A stretch of 64,000 nucleotides of DNA, from assembly GCA_025765615.1 (NCBI GenBank), contig JAIVFJ010000011.1, positions 248,001 to 312,000 on the forward strand. Direction: 5' to 3'. The notes beneath the pieces are model-generated. The model made no database searches and was not told the DNA's origin. It worked only from the letters and a program-made list of their open reading frames with translations. Of the stretch, positions 37,880 through 47,848 are shown in pieces (within the stretch, counting starts at the first letter, position 1; the number at the start of each line of letters is the position of its first letter). The position numbers and the translations under genes are program-made. Source of the DNA: Zopfochytrium polystomum (lineage: Eukaryota; Chytridiomycota; Chytridiomycetes; Chytridiales; Chytridiaceae).

Positions 37880-38994
37880 GATCCCCGCTTCCTATGCGAT
37901 CCTCTTTACTACCTGGACAAGTCTACACAGCTGAAGTTCTTAAAGTGCAAACCCTCAGTTGCATCTGCAGCTTTTCAGGATGCAAAAAGCACACTTCATC
38001 GAGCTTGTGGGGCTGCTTTTGGCGAAGGGATTGCGATCTACGAGGATCTCTTCTGAGGAGAAGCTCTTTATCTTTCTTGCACTTTCAGCAGGAAGGTCTT
38101 ACCGCATGACAGAGGACTGATTCCAGCTTTCAGGAGATACGATCTCGCATGTGTTTCATGAGGTGTTGGATGCCCTGGTCCTGTTTTCAATGGATGAAGG
38201 TGTGATTACTCCTCCCTCTGTCAGGACCTGTTTTCCCGATCGTCTCCGCAAAAACCCACAATTCTTTCCGTTCTTCGAAAACTGCAGTGGCGCTATAGAC
38301 GGATCACACTTTCCAGTCCATGTACCCATTGCGAACCAAGGACCATTCCGCAACCGAAAAGGCCAACTGTCAACAAATGTTCTTGTGTCAAGCACATTGG
38401 ACAATACTATGTTTCAGATGATATAACCTGGCTGGGAGGGCAGTGCGGTTGATAGCTGCGTCTTTGCAGCAGCCTTAGAGTTGGGGGATCTGCTGACAAT
38501 CCACGGAAAGTTCTACCTAGCGGACGCTGGATTTCCTCTCTGCCTGTATTGCCTTGTTCCATTCTGGAAGGTTCGTTACCATCTGAAAGAATGGGGCAGG
38601 GCTGGTTGTAGGTATGTTGGGCGATATCAATTAATACCATGTATACAGTCTTATCTAACGTATAAGACCAGAGAACAAGGAAGAGCTGTACAATCTTTGG
38701 CACACGCAGATTCGCAATGTCGTCGAAAAAATCCTTGGAATATTCAAGGGTCGATTTCCTATATTGCTGTCTCCCAGAGGATTTGACTTTGAGTCAACAA
38801 CCGTTCCTCTTTTTCGAGCACTTGCGGCTTTGCATAGCTTCATCTGGATGCACAACAGCCAAAGAGTCAACATCGAAGAGGACACACTTTTAATATGTTT
38901 CATGAGGTTCTTGCACGCACTCCTGCCATGGAGGATGCTGGCAACAGAGCACCCCTTCAGAATGATTGACATGGGGTTGGCAACGAAAGGCTAG
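37880..38994 (+). pseudogene. PIF/Harbinger transposase, inactivated
   Basis: Encodes the DDE nuclease of a PIF/Harbinger DNA transposon. Readable pieces in order are FIFLALSAGRSYRMTED, then an in-frame TGA, FQLSGDTISHVFHEVLDAL, the first-Asp block CSGAIDGSHFPVHVPIANQG, FRNRKGQLSTNVL, then a TAA followed by PGWEGSAVDSCVFAAALELG, the second-Asp block KFYLADAGFPLCLYCLVPFW, VRYHLKEWGRAG, an intron (ending near TATAAG at 38665), ENKEELYNLWHTQIRNVVEK and ILGIFKGRFPILLSPRGFDF. These match the family arrangement. Two nonsense codons and an upstream frame break make it inactive. It is convergent with the Myb-like gene. Terminal inverted repeats were not found by eye. Confidence 0.8.
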
Positions 38995-39246
38995 ACATCG
39001 CTAGACATCGAGATGAAATTGCGACAGTGATGTGGGAGGCATATAGCGCTTGGAAAGGGTTTTGCCCCAGTGGTTTGACAGACAGGAAAGGGGGGTGAGC
39101 GAAAATAATAACAAGCATCAGGTTGAAGGGTAGTGCGTGATGTACAAAGCAGGAAAGGGGTGTGCGCAATAAGCAATAAAAACAACAATAATGATAAGAT
39201 AAATATGTGGTTATTTTTTTTTTCTTTTTTTTTTTTTTTTTAGTGG

Positions 39247-40474
39247 TCACAGCCTTCGAGGAATACCATCCTCAAGGCCTGATGTGTTAGTGTCCTCTGA
39301 AGCACGCTTGGCTTCAGAATGGTTTTCATAAGCAGGCTCGGCTTGATGAAAATTTTCCTGCTCAATAGGCGGATGAAGGTCATAGCCATAGTTGTACAAC
39401 AATCGGCGCCGTTTATCTACCTCCGTTTTGATGTACGCAGAGGCAAGGCTTTTGTCCTTTCCAAACGCCTGCATTGCAAGTTGCACAACTCTACTGCACT
39501 CCTCCTCGTTAACAATATGGTAGGCAGTCTCAACAGGTGGGAGTACTCGCTGTAGAAGTGGTTTCCGCTTTCAGGCAGTTTGTGTAATCCAAGATACAAT
39601 GCAGCATTCCCAGTTGCGTACTTCCCTTCAGGCAGAAATATTCGTTAGCTTGATTAAAACAGTGAAGAACGTATTACCATCCACCACTTCTGCGATCTTG
39701 TCGTAATGTGGGAAGCCCTGTTTCTGGAATTTGGGCTTCAACAGTTTCTTCTTTGAGATGTGAATTTAGTTATTACTGGGAACAAGAAACCGCCGGCATA
39801 CCTCAATAACTTCAGCCCAAATTCCTTTGTCGTTTTGAATCAGCATGTGAGTTTTCTCACACCAAGACCAGCCACTTCCGCCTTCTGATCCTCGGAAGGG
39901 TTTTAGAGCCCTATAGTCTGCCACAAGCTGAACAGATGGTTAAATTGACGTCAGATACAACCTCACGAGAAATATCTTACTGCATTCCATTTATTGCGTA
40001 GGGCTTCAGAGTCGGTTGCAGTATCATCAAACTTCTCTGTTAAATCTGGGTGATCTGATGCCTGAAGATTCCTCAAGATCTCGTTCCACGACTGCGTCTT
40101 GAGATTATTGTCAGTCCCACAATCAGGAGTGCTATGCACAGCATCAACGAGAGCACTCTCCATTTCATCAGTCCACTTTGCACGGACAGTCTTTGATGAA
40201 CGCGACTTTGATTGCAAAGCTGTTTGTGGAGCCTGACAGAGGATCCATGAGAACGTGTGCAAGTGCAGCCCATTCAACATGCATTGCAAACTTTCTTCTT
40301 CTCCTTGAGGTTCTGCTTCTTCTTTGAGAACTTCTTCGCAAGTTTCCTGATGAAGGCCTCATCAACCCTGTCGCTCAAACTATCAGATGAGTCGCTGGCG
40401 AGGGTGTCAGCGTGGGTGTCAGCGTTGGTGTCATCGTCGTCGCTGCTGCTGGTTGCTTTTGTGCCACAAGGCAT
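39247..40474 (-). CDS. Myb/SANT-like DNA-binding protein of Harbinger element
   Basis: PIF/Harbinger elements typically carry a second gene for a Myb/SANT-like protein that recruits the transposase to DNA. The start is taken at MPCGTKATSSSDDDD (40474), with an acidic then Lys-rich N-terminus. After an intron ending CTCTGTCAG comes the Myb_DNA-bind_3-like domain, VRAKWTDEMESALVDAVHST, QSWNEILRNLQA, EALRNKWNAVR, LVADYRALKPFRGSEGGSGW and KGIWAEVIE. Further exons give FQKQGFPHYDKIAEVVDG, NAALYLGLHKLPESGN and AMQAFGKDKSLASAYIKTEV. It ends at 39247. No stop or frame break is evident in the exons, unlike the neighbouring transposase. Introns have normal GT...AG edges. Confidence 0.7.
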
Positions 40475-41076
40475 GGGTGAAAGGAGCAAAACGGAAAAGA
40501 CAGAAAATAAACAGCCACCCCCTGTAACCTCAATTGCATAGTTGCGATGATTTCCCTTGATTTCGAGCTCGAAAGTCAACTTTTTCTGTAGGAGTTTGAT
40601 CTCAATGCTATAGAGCACTGTCCACACTGGCATGTCAGCTGCTGTGTGACAGGTGATCGCAAGGACTAACCCTAAGTACAAAATGATTCAGCGAACAAAG
40701 ATTCTGTGAAGACGCATGCAAGGCAAGACCATGGGTTGGCAGGCACGGGAGGAGAGAGCAAGACCAGATAGGAAGACTGAGAGAGAGTGAGAGGAGAGAG
40801 TTACTGGACCATTGAACAGGAGGGGTGCAACGGATGTTGGGGTTCATATATTCGATAAAAGAATATAAAAAAAGGAAAAGAAATATTACTCTACTTGCTG
40901 TCTGTTGGAAAGGGCTTGATCAGAGAGAATGGCTTGTTTTTGCCTCCATTTGCTGTTGAAAGGGGAAGAGACAGGCCGCAGAGAAGAAAAATTTGTCTCC
41001 ATTTGCTGAAGCTGTTGAAAGGAGTTGGGACAGGGAAAGCTGGTTTGTTTAATTGAGACAAAGAATCAGCCACAAA

Positions 41077-41268
41077 CTTGGAGAGATAAAGAAAAACTCC
41101 GTTATGAATAATTGATACATAATGATGATATGCATGCTATAATAGTTGCTGGGCAGGGGTGACCAGCACAGGGTAAAAACCTCTCCATATTGTCTGCTTG
41201 AGCAGAGGAGGAGGAAACTGTTCACACCAGGTTTCTGTTCCACTTAATACTTGGAGTATTTGTCAACA
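41077..41268 (-). repeat. Copia LTR (3' LTR of the 41-43 kb element)
   Basis: In the minus orientation it starts TGTTGACAAATACT and matches the copies at 11174 and 56007 over GAGGTTTTTACCCTGTGC, CAACTATTATAGCATGCATA and GGAGTTTTTCTTT.TCTCTCC. Homology stops near 41077. The partner 5' LTR is not recognisable in the window. Confidence 0.65.
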
Positions 41269-41438
41269 GCGCAAGCCAGCGCCCAGGTCTGCATTGGCAG
41301 CGGCTCACTCTCCCATGGGCATCGTGAGAACGATAACTGACAGTCACAATAGGTTCGGGTCCGTCTTGTGCCTCGTGCTGCTAACCAGTCAGTTCTGCCT
41401 AACACCCCCCTGCACGATGTCCATGGGTGTAGCACCCA

Positions 41439-43990
41439 TTATGCAAAGCATGCGTAAGCGTCTGAGGCTTTGACCAAAAGGGTGTTCGAGAGGTTGGAGC
41501 AGGGTTGGAGGCCAAGTAGTGAGGTCAGTCGCTGGTGCTGAGATGTCAAGAGTGGTTTTGTGAGAATGTCTGCGATCTGGTCACTGGTTGGTATGTAGCG
41601 TACAGTGATCTCTCCAGTGGCTATGCCTTGTCGGAGAAAATGAGCACATATGTCAATGTGTTTTGTGCGGGCATGTGTGAGAGGGTTGAGCACTAGTGCG
41701 ATTGCAGATTGATTGTCTTTGAGGATTGGTAGTGGCTGCTGTGTTGCAACTCTGATAATACGGCAAAGAGCCATTGTGCTTCTTGGAAGGCTTCAGAAAG
41801 TGAGTAGATTCTGCTTCCGTGGAGGATAGCGATACTTGATGTTGTTTGTGTGAGACCCAAGAGACGGCAGCGCCCATGAGGAAAAAAACATATCCAGTGC
41901 GCGATGTGCAGTCTCCAGGTTCGCCCCCATAGGATGCGTCAGCGTATGCAGCTGGTTCAAGGGTGCCGTTTGTGAAGAGCCATAGTGGCTTGTGGCTTTG
42001 CCTGTAGAATAATCTGTAGTCCCAGGTGCCTCAGAGGTAACGAAGCAGGTGGCAGAGTGCATTGCGATGGCACTGGTGTGGCTTCAGTTGGAACTGGGAG
42101 AGCACATTTGTTGCAAATGCGATATCTGGTCGAGTTTGTGTTGCGAGATATTGAATTTTCATGAGTGTGGATTGATACCAGCTTGAGTTGCTCTCGCTGA
42201 GTTCGATTGACATTTTGTCATGCATAAAGGTGATAGACATTGGAGTTGATGCAATATCCAGGCCATCCCACATTTTCTCTTCAGTGAGAATTGTCCTGGT
42301 GTATTTGTTAGGCCCATCCAAATGCCTTCAGCGTTGCGCTAGAGGTGGATGCAAATCACTTGGCTGACAGTGGTTTCCCTGAGACATGTTGTACTCAGCG
42401 CGAAAAGCATCCTTAATTTTTGCAACAAGAGCTGGGGTGTTGGACATGACATATTTGTCATCGACAAAGACAAAGATGATTTCAGACGTTTGCTGCTGAG
42501 GGTCTACTTGAAAGAAGAGGCAGGGCTCAGCAAGAGATTGATTGAAGCTGAGTTTCTTGACAATGAACTTGCGAAGGGTGAGGAACCAGTTTCGTCCAGA
42601 TTGATGGAGTCTGGCTCTTGAGGAGTTTGCAGATTAGTTTTATTCCATCTGGAGTGAATTGCTCGTGGCCTTTTGGTGGATGCATGTAGATGACTTCTTT
42701 GAGAAAAGCGTACAGGTAGGCTGTGTTGACATCCATGCTGTGGTACTTGAGGTCAAAAGCAAGGCTGATTGCAATGAGCATTCAGATGGCCTGGATCCGT
42801 ACGACAGGAGAAAAGGTGTCTGTGTAGTCGATGCCTTTGCATTGGGTGTTTCCACATGCAACAAGGCGGGCTTTCCATCACTTCAGCCAGCCAAAGGGGT
42901 CGAGCTTGAGGCATAAACCTATTTGCAGAACATTGCGCATTCGCCATTGGGAAGAACTGCCCATTCCCAGACCTTGTGCTTGTCCATGAGTGAGTGAAGC
43001 TCCTCAAGCTCAGATGCGGTCCATTCTTCGTTATAGTCTGATGCGTGGGCTTCCTTGTGGGAACGTGGCACTGGTGGGAGTTGTGATTGGTGGATTGGTT
43101 CTTTAGGGAAGCGGTTTGGGAAGTGTGGTTCTGGTTTGGCTGATGCAAGGTAGAGTCACAAGAGATGGCAAGTGATTGTTCGATTTGCAAGTGGTTTGCG
43201 AAGTCCAGTTGGTGCATCTTTGATGTTGACAATGACAGATGGTGGAAGTGGTGATTCAATGACAGGTTCCGGTTCAGTGTTGATGGATGCTGCTATGCAA
43301 TCTGCCGTTGGAGCTAGGCTCTCTTCAGGTTCGTCTTCATCTTCGCCCAAGACGACAGCAAATTTGTCAGGTTCCAACCATAGTCGTCATCGTCATTGTT
43401 GTCTTCCATATCTTGGGGAAGAGTTGGAGTTTGATCTGAGGTGCCTGTTGATGATGATGGCAGCTGTCCTCCCCCTGGAAGCCTGGCGCAGTTGCTGGCG
43501 AGTACAAGAGGAGGGAGCACCATCAGGATGAGAGTTGGATAATTGACAGTAGGAGTCAAGTGGAGAAAACCAGTAGCTGGAAAAATTGGGAGGAATTGCT
43601 TAACATTGTGGTGGTGACAAATAGTGACTCTAGGAGTTGTTTGATGCTGTGCTTGATGGAGAAATGGTCCAGGATAGAAGATGTGTGTTGCACACAATGG
43701 TTGTTGCAAGCTGATTGATGGACGGAATGTCAACTTGCGGAAAAAAAAAAAAAACCGAAGAAGAGAAAAAATGATTAAAGACAAAGCCTTGCATGGATAT
43801 TGGTAGTCCCACACACAGGCAATCTGTCACTGGATTAAAAGGAGAGTGGCATGCCATAATGAATATTGTGTGTGCCAAGTGGCGAGTGTCCATCAAGCTC
43901 AGGGTGTTAGCCCCAAGCCACTGACACACTGACAGACAAAGAAGGACAGAAAGAGAGAAAAGTCGCAGTCTTGCAGCACAGCCACACTGG
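41439..43990 (-). pseudogene. Decayed Ty1/copia pol (integrase tail, RT, RNase H)
   Basis: In minus-strand order: VIESPLPPSVIVNIKDAPTG (linker after integrase, about 43300), then reverse transcriptase pieces (FDLKYHSMDVNTAYLYAFLK, VIYMHPPKGHE), MWDGLDIASTPMSITFMHD, the copia-typical YLATQTRPDIAFATNVLSQF, RNALCHLLRYL, ADASYGG-like remnants, WVSHKQHQVSLSSTEAE, then the RNase H/C-terminal region KDNQSAIALVLNPLTHARTK and YIPTSDQIADILTKPL, ending at 41439. Frameshifts separate the pieces, so it is inactive. Sequences at 43600-43760 match 57140-57310, so the same family occurs in both places. Confidence 0.8.
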
Positions 43991-44241
43991 CAAACCCAGA
44001 ACCTCAGACAAACTGAGTGCTGCCCTCACAGCCTTTGGCCGCTCATGCAGCAACCCATTGACTGCAACAGGAAGCCTGACAGTCTGTTGACTGCAACAGA
44101 TATGTGGGCACTGGCTCTGAAGTACTCACAGAACCCAGAGGGAGAAAATACAAACAGCCCGTTGACTTTGGTTTATACAAAGAGACAGTCATTGATTGAT
44201 AGATAGGCAACAGCCTGTTGACTTGGCAAAATCTTTAACTG

Positions 44242-44246
<5 letters not shown>

Positions 44247-44288
<42 letters not shown>
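44247..44288. repeat. (TA)n microsatellite
   Basis: About 20 TA units. It lies a few hundred bases beyond the 3' end of the LINE at 44601. Confidence 0.95.
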
Positions 44289-44289
<1 letters not shown>

Positions 44290-45061
44290 TTTCTTTTGGA
44301 TCTGAAAGAATTTGCTATGTTGGCTGATTGATGGATTGGGCTGCTGTGGTGTACACAACTGAAGGTGGTGGTGGTGGGAGGTTGATCTTGGCTTCTGTCA
44401 GTCTTGTGTTTGTCTTTATACAAAACTGTTACAAGGACCATCACTTGCAAAATGCTGCAAGCCATCCTTGCAGAGCAGTATCAGGTCAAAGCTCCTGCAC
44501 ACTGCTTACACCAAAAGACCCAAAACCAACAGGGCTTGAGGAGGAGAGTGACCATGAGGTGCAGGAGGAACAGAGGAGGAAAGAGTTTCAGTGAGTCCAG
44601 TCAACAATGCAGAAGAATTCCACTTGTGATGGGGTAATCAGACAGAAAAAACTGCCACAGGTAAGGGGGGATGGCGAAGGGGATTGAAAGAAGATGGATA
44701 AAAGCGGTTGTAAAGAGGACTGTCAGGAGGGCTGTGGTAAAAGTTTGGAGAGCCAAAGGTGGGAAGAGTGAGAATGAAGGTCTTAATGATGTGGTACACT
44801 TCACAAAGTTGGTCAGGAAGAGGGCTGCCTTGTAGGAGGGACTGGTGAGGGCGCACGTCAAAAAGTTGTTCAAAGAAGAGGACAGAGTGTGAACAGAGAG
44901 TGGGAACTAGTGAGTTGATGGAGTGAGCGCGAACAGAAAACAGGGGTGGACCAGAGTATTGGAAGGATGTTTGCTGGTGAAAAAGAAGGGGAATGAGAGA
45001 CTTGGTGAAGTGTTTTTGCCAGGGGCAAGGAAGGGTAAGGGATGTGAAAAACTTTAGTTCC

Positions 45062-45066
45062 AGAGG
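45062..45066. other. Target-site duplication AGAGG, left, element A
   Basis: The 5 bp AGAGG immediately before TGTTATG of the left LTR is repeated immediately after TGACA of the right LTR (48192-48196). This proves an integrase-type insertion and fixes both element ends. Confidence 0.95.
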
Positions 45067-45095
45067 TGTTATGAATCACCCTCTGGAAACCTCTG

Positions 45096-45226
45096 GAACC
45101 TTCTAGAACATTCCTTCATGGAACCTTGTGGAACCTTCTGGAACCTTCTTTTCTTTCCTGACTTGTCTTGTTGTCGTTGGTATCATTGATATCATTGTAT
45201 TACTAATTGCTCTTTCTGGAACTTTC
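45096..45226 (+). promoter_or_regulatory. Heat-shock-element arrays in LTR U3
   Basis: Three perfect runs of alternating pentamers occur: GAACCTTCTAGAACATTC at 45096-45113 (four units), GAACCTTCTGGAACCTTC at 45131-45148 (four units), and TTCTGGAACTTTC at 45214-45226 (three units). The pattern nGAAnnTTCn is the established binding site of heat-shock factor, and three or more units is the functional minimum. They lie 33-163 bp upstream of the TATA box. Confidence 0.75.
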
Positions 45227-45258
45227 TTTGAGTCTTGACAAGGAAGACTCTCAAAAGG

Positions 45259-45266
45259 TATAAAAG
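45259..45266 (+). promoter_or_regulatory. LTR TATA box
   Basis: TATAAAAG, preceded by AAAGG and followed by a G-rich stretch. It is present in all complete LTR copies in the window. It should place the transcription start about 25-35 bp downstream, inside the LTR. Confidence 0.75.
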
Positions 45267-45414
45267 GAGGATGGGGGACCTGTCCCATCCCTCAAGTGAA
45301 TTATTGTTTCCAATACAATCATCACTCCTCTCAGTTCCTTGTCTGCCTTGTCCTGTCCTGCCATGTTCCTGACATCATAATTCACTTCACCCTCTCCTAC
45401 TACTCTCTGCCATC

Positions 45415-46240
45415 GTGTCTGACCCAAAGAACACCTTCCCTGATGCAACTGCCTTCCAAGCCTTGATGGACCAATTACAAGCCCTTTCAAGACAGACACA
45501 CCAACTTCAAGAACAAGTCCTTCACCAGCAGCACCAGCTTCAACAACAACTTCACCAACAAGAACATCAAGCTCTTCCCCTGCCCCAAGCCAACCAAGCA
45601 AGAGAGCCCAAGGTTCCCAGCCCTGACAAGTTCACTGGGCTGGCCAAAGACCTTAGGAACTTTATGGCCACTGTGGAGAATGTCATCCTTCTCCAACCTT
45701 CAAGATTTCCCAGTGAGCAAGTCAAGGTTCTTTTCACAAGCACCCTCCTGTCTGGTCAAGCTCAATCATGGTACAGATCTCTCCCAAGCACACCCACCAC
45801 CCTGCAAGAGCTCTGGGAGGGGCTGGAAGCTACCTTTGGTGACCCCTACGCATCTTGGACAGCAAGATCCAAGCTCAAGCATATCAAGCAAGGAAAGCTA
45901 TCTTGTGTGGCCAACACCAACCAATTCAAGCAACTAGCCAGAGACTCTGGATACAATGATGCAGCTCTGATGGAGCTGTACCATGATGGTCTCCATGAGT
46001 CTATCCAAGACATGCTCTCCCAGTCTCTGCACATCCCTGAGACCTTGGAAGAGTACATTCTCCTTGCCATCAAGATTGACAACAGACTCTGCTCCAAGAG
46101 GCTGAAGCAAAGACAAGTAGGAACTACATCAAGGCTTACCCCAGTCCCTCAAGCTCTTACAGTTCCTGAACCCATGCAAGTGGATGCAGTTGAGACACTT
46201 CCTAAGGGTCCTCTGAGCCAAGAGGAGAAAACAAGGAGGC
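45415..46240 (+). pseudogene. Element A gag (frameshifted at the zinc knuckle)
   Basis: Retrotransposon Gag: a Gln-rich coiled coil at the start (LQEQVLHQQHQLQQQLHQQE), then the capsid-like region FTGLAKDLRNFMATVENVIL, QAQSWYRSLPSTPTTLQELW, FGDPYASWTARSKLKHIKQG and LYHDGLHESIQDMLSQSLHI. Compared with element B one G is missing after AAAACAAGGAGG, so the CCHC knuckle is out of frame and the reading continues as an unrelated tail to 46518. Gag from this copy would lack its RNA-binding knuckle. Confidence 0.85.
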
Positions 46241-46252
46241 CCAGCAGGGACT

Positions 46253-47848
46253 GTGTTTCTACTGTGGCTCCAAGGAGCACGCTGTCAAGGACTGCCCAAG
46301 GAAGAAGCACCCAAACTCCCAGGTCCAGGCTCACTGAGGGGCAATTCCCTGGACCCCCCTCCAAGCTGCCCCTGTTTCATCACCACCACCAGCACCACAA
46401 ACACCTCAGATTCCAAGCCCCACCAACTCACCATGGATGTCAAGATTCAACTCTCACCCAAGTCAACCATCACAACCAAGGCCCTTATCGACTCTGGATC
46501 ATCCTGCAACATCATTGATGCCACCCTTGCCAAGTCTTGTGCCATTCCCACCATCAAGAAATCCACACCCCTCAAGGTCCACTTTGCCAATCATGCACTG
46601 TTCAAGGAAATCAGCCATGAAACCAAGCTAAACCTCCACATCCAAGACTTTCCACCATCCATGGTCAACCTGGAAGTATTGGATCTTGGCTCACCCACAT
46701 TCTCTGTCATCCTGGGATTACCATGGCTGCAAGCCCAGAACCCTGCCATTGATTGGGTCACTGGTCAAGTCCAACCTCCACCAATTGGAACAGTCACCCA
46801 AAACTCAAGTCAAGCCTCCAAGTCTCATGCTCTCAAGTCCCTGATTCAAGGTTCTCAGCCTAGTATCCAAGGTCAACCACAAATGACAGCTCCAGTATCA
46901 GCCTGCAGCTCACAGATCCCAGCCAAGATTCAAGTTTCACAGTTCACAGTTCATAGTCAAGATTCCAGCACAGCTCATAGAGCTCACAGTCATGGCCAAG
47001 TCTGTAGTTCACAGAACCCACAGTCAAAGATTCAAGTACCACAGTTCACAGTCCAAATTCAAGATTCAAGCTCCACAGCTCACAGTCTTTGCCAAGAACA
47101 GAACCCTCAGTCAAAGATTCAAGAATCACACTTCCCAGTCAACAATTCAAGCCCCACTGCTGATGAGCACAGAAGGACAGACCTTGCACCTGAAGGGGGA
47201 GATGGTTTCACCCCACCATCCAAGACACACCTTTCATTGCTTCCCGACAGTGTGTGGGCCCATGCTATTTCCAAGGACCCCAAGCCTCACAAGATTCAAA
47301 TCAGCCAAGAAGAGGAAAAACTTGAGATACTCAAGACAAGGCATGATGCAGCAACAGCTGGACACCCAGGAGAGCACAAGACATATGAGCTTGCTTCCAG
47401 AGACTTTTACTGGCCAGGCATGAGGAAGAACTTGCAGACCAAAAGACCAAGTCCCAAGCTAGACAACCTCAAGTTGGGACCTTTCAAGATCTTGGAGAAA
47501 ATCAATCCAGTCACCTTCAAGCTGGATCTCCCTGCATCCATGAAGATCCACCCAGTTTTCCATGTCAGCCTTTTGGAGAAGTTTGTGGCCAATTCCATTC
47601 CAGGCAGAGTTGTTCCTCCTCCTCCTCCAGTTGAGGTAGAAGGTGAAGAGGAATTTGAGGTTGAGCAAATCTTGGATGCCAAGTGGTTTGGAAGGACACT
47701 CAAGTTCCTTGTCAAGTGGAAAGGTTACTCAGATGCTGACAACACCTGGGAACCTGAGTCGAACCTCACTCACTGCCAAGACCTTCTGCTCAAGTTCAAG
47801 ACCAGGTACCCCACCAAGTTGCAGAAGAGGCCTAAAAGGGGGAGATGA
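46253..47848 (+). CDS. Element A protease-linker-H2C2-chromodomain ORF
   Basis: An open frame of 531 codons, probably expressed by -1 frameshift from gag rather than from its own Met. The aspartic protease is TKALIDSGSSCNIIDATLAK through VILGLPWLQAQNPAIDWVTG, with catalytic Asp present. A ~150-residue linker follows, with repeats of the type QSKIQVPQFTV.SQDSS. Then come integrase zinc-binding residues (HDAATAGHPGEHKTYELASR, FYWPGMRK) and, after an abrupt junction, KRPSPKLDNLKLGPFKILEK and IHPVFHVSLLEKF. A C-terminal chromodomain reads QILDAKWFGRTLKFLVKWKG, YSDADNTWEPESNLTHC. Reverse transcriptase, RNase H and the integrase DDE core are absent. Confidence 0.9.
   Translation: MFLLWLQGARCQGLPKEEAPKLPGPGSLRGNSLDPPPSCPCFITTTSTTNTSDSKPHQLTMDVKIQLSPKSTITTKALIDSGSSCNIIDATLAKSCAIPTIKKSTPLKVHFANHALFKEISHETKLNLHIQDFPPSMVNLEVLDLGSPTFSVILGLPWLQAQNPAIDWVTGQVQPPPIGTVTQNSSQASKSHALKSLIQGSQPSIQGQPQMTAPVSACSSQIPAKIQVSQFTVHSQDSSTAHRAHSHGQVCSSQNPQSKIQVPQFTVQIQDSSSTAHSLCQEQNPQSKIQESHFPVNNSSPTADEHRRTDLAPEGGDGFTPPSKTHLSLLPDSVWAHAISKDPKPHKIQISQEEEKLEILKTRHDAATAGHPGEHKTYELASRDFYWPGMRKNLQTKRPSPKLDNLKLGPFKILEKINPVTFKLDLPASMKIHPVFHVSLLEKFVANSIPGRVVPPPPPVEVEGEEEFEVEQILDAKWFGRTLKFLVKWKGYSDADNTWEPESNLTHCQDLLLKFKTRYPTKLQKRPKRGR
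46310..46355 (+). promoter_or_regulatory. -1 ribosomal frameshift signal, element A
   Basis: Slippery heptamer C_CCA_AAC (46310-46316) lies in the gag zero frame as inferred from element B, followed by a 5-nt spacer and an 8-bp stem: GGTCCAGG (46322-46329) with CCTGGACC (46348-46355). The gag stop TGA lies in the loop. A -1 slip enters the protease frame exactly (APKLPGPGSLRG). Confidence 0.75.

Larger units (their letters stand above)
45067..45374 (+). repeat. Element A 5' LTR (308 bp)
   Basis: Begins TGTTATGAATCACC and ends TTCCTGACA. U3 contains the pentamer arrays described separately and a TATA box. It differs from the 3' LTR by several substitutions (for example CTCAGTTCC versus CTCGGTTCC, GAGTCTTG versus GAGACTTG) and a 35-bp length difference. 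Confidence 0.95.

Noticed and set aside
44328..44637. Frames next to the (TA)n tract
   Set aside because: No domain; lies beyond the 3' end of the LINE and shares no similarity with known element proteins.
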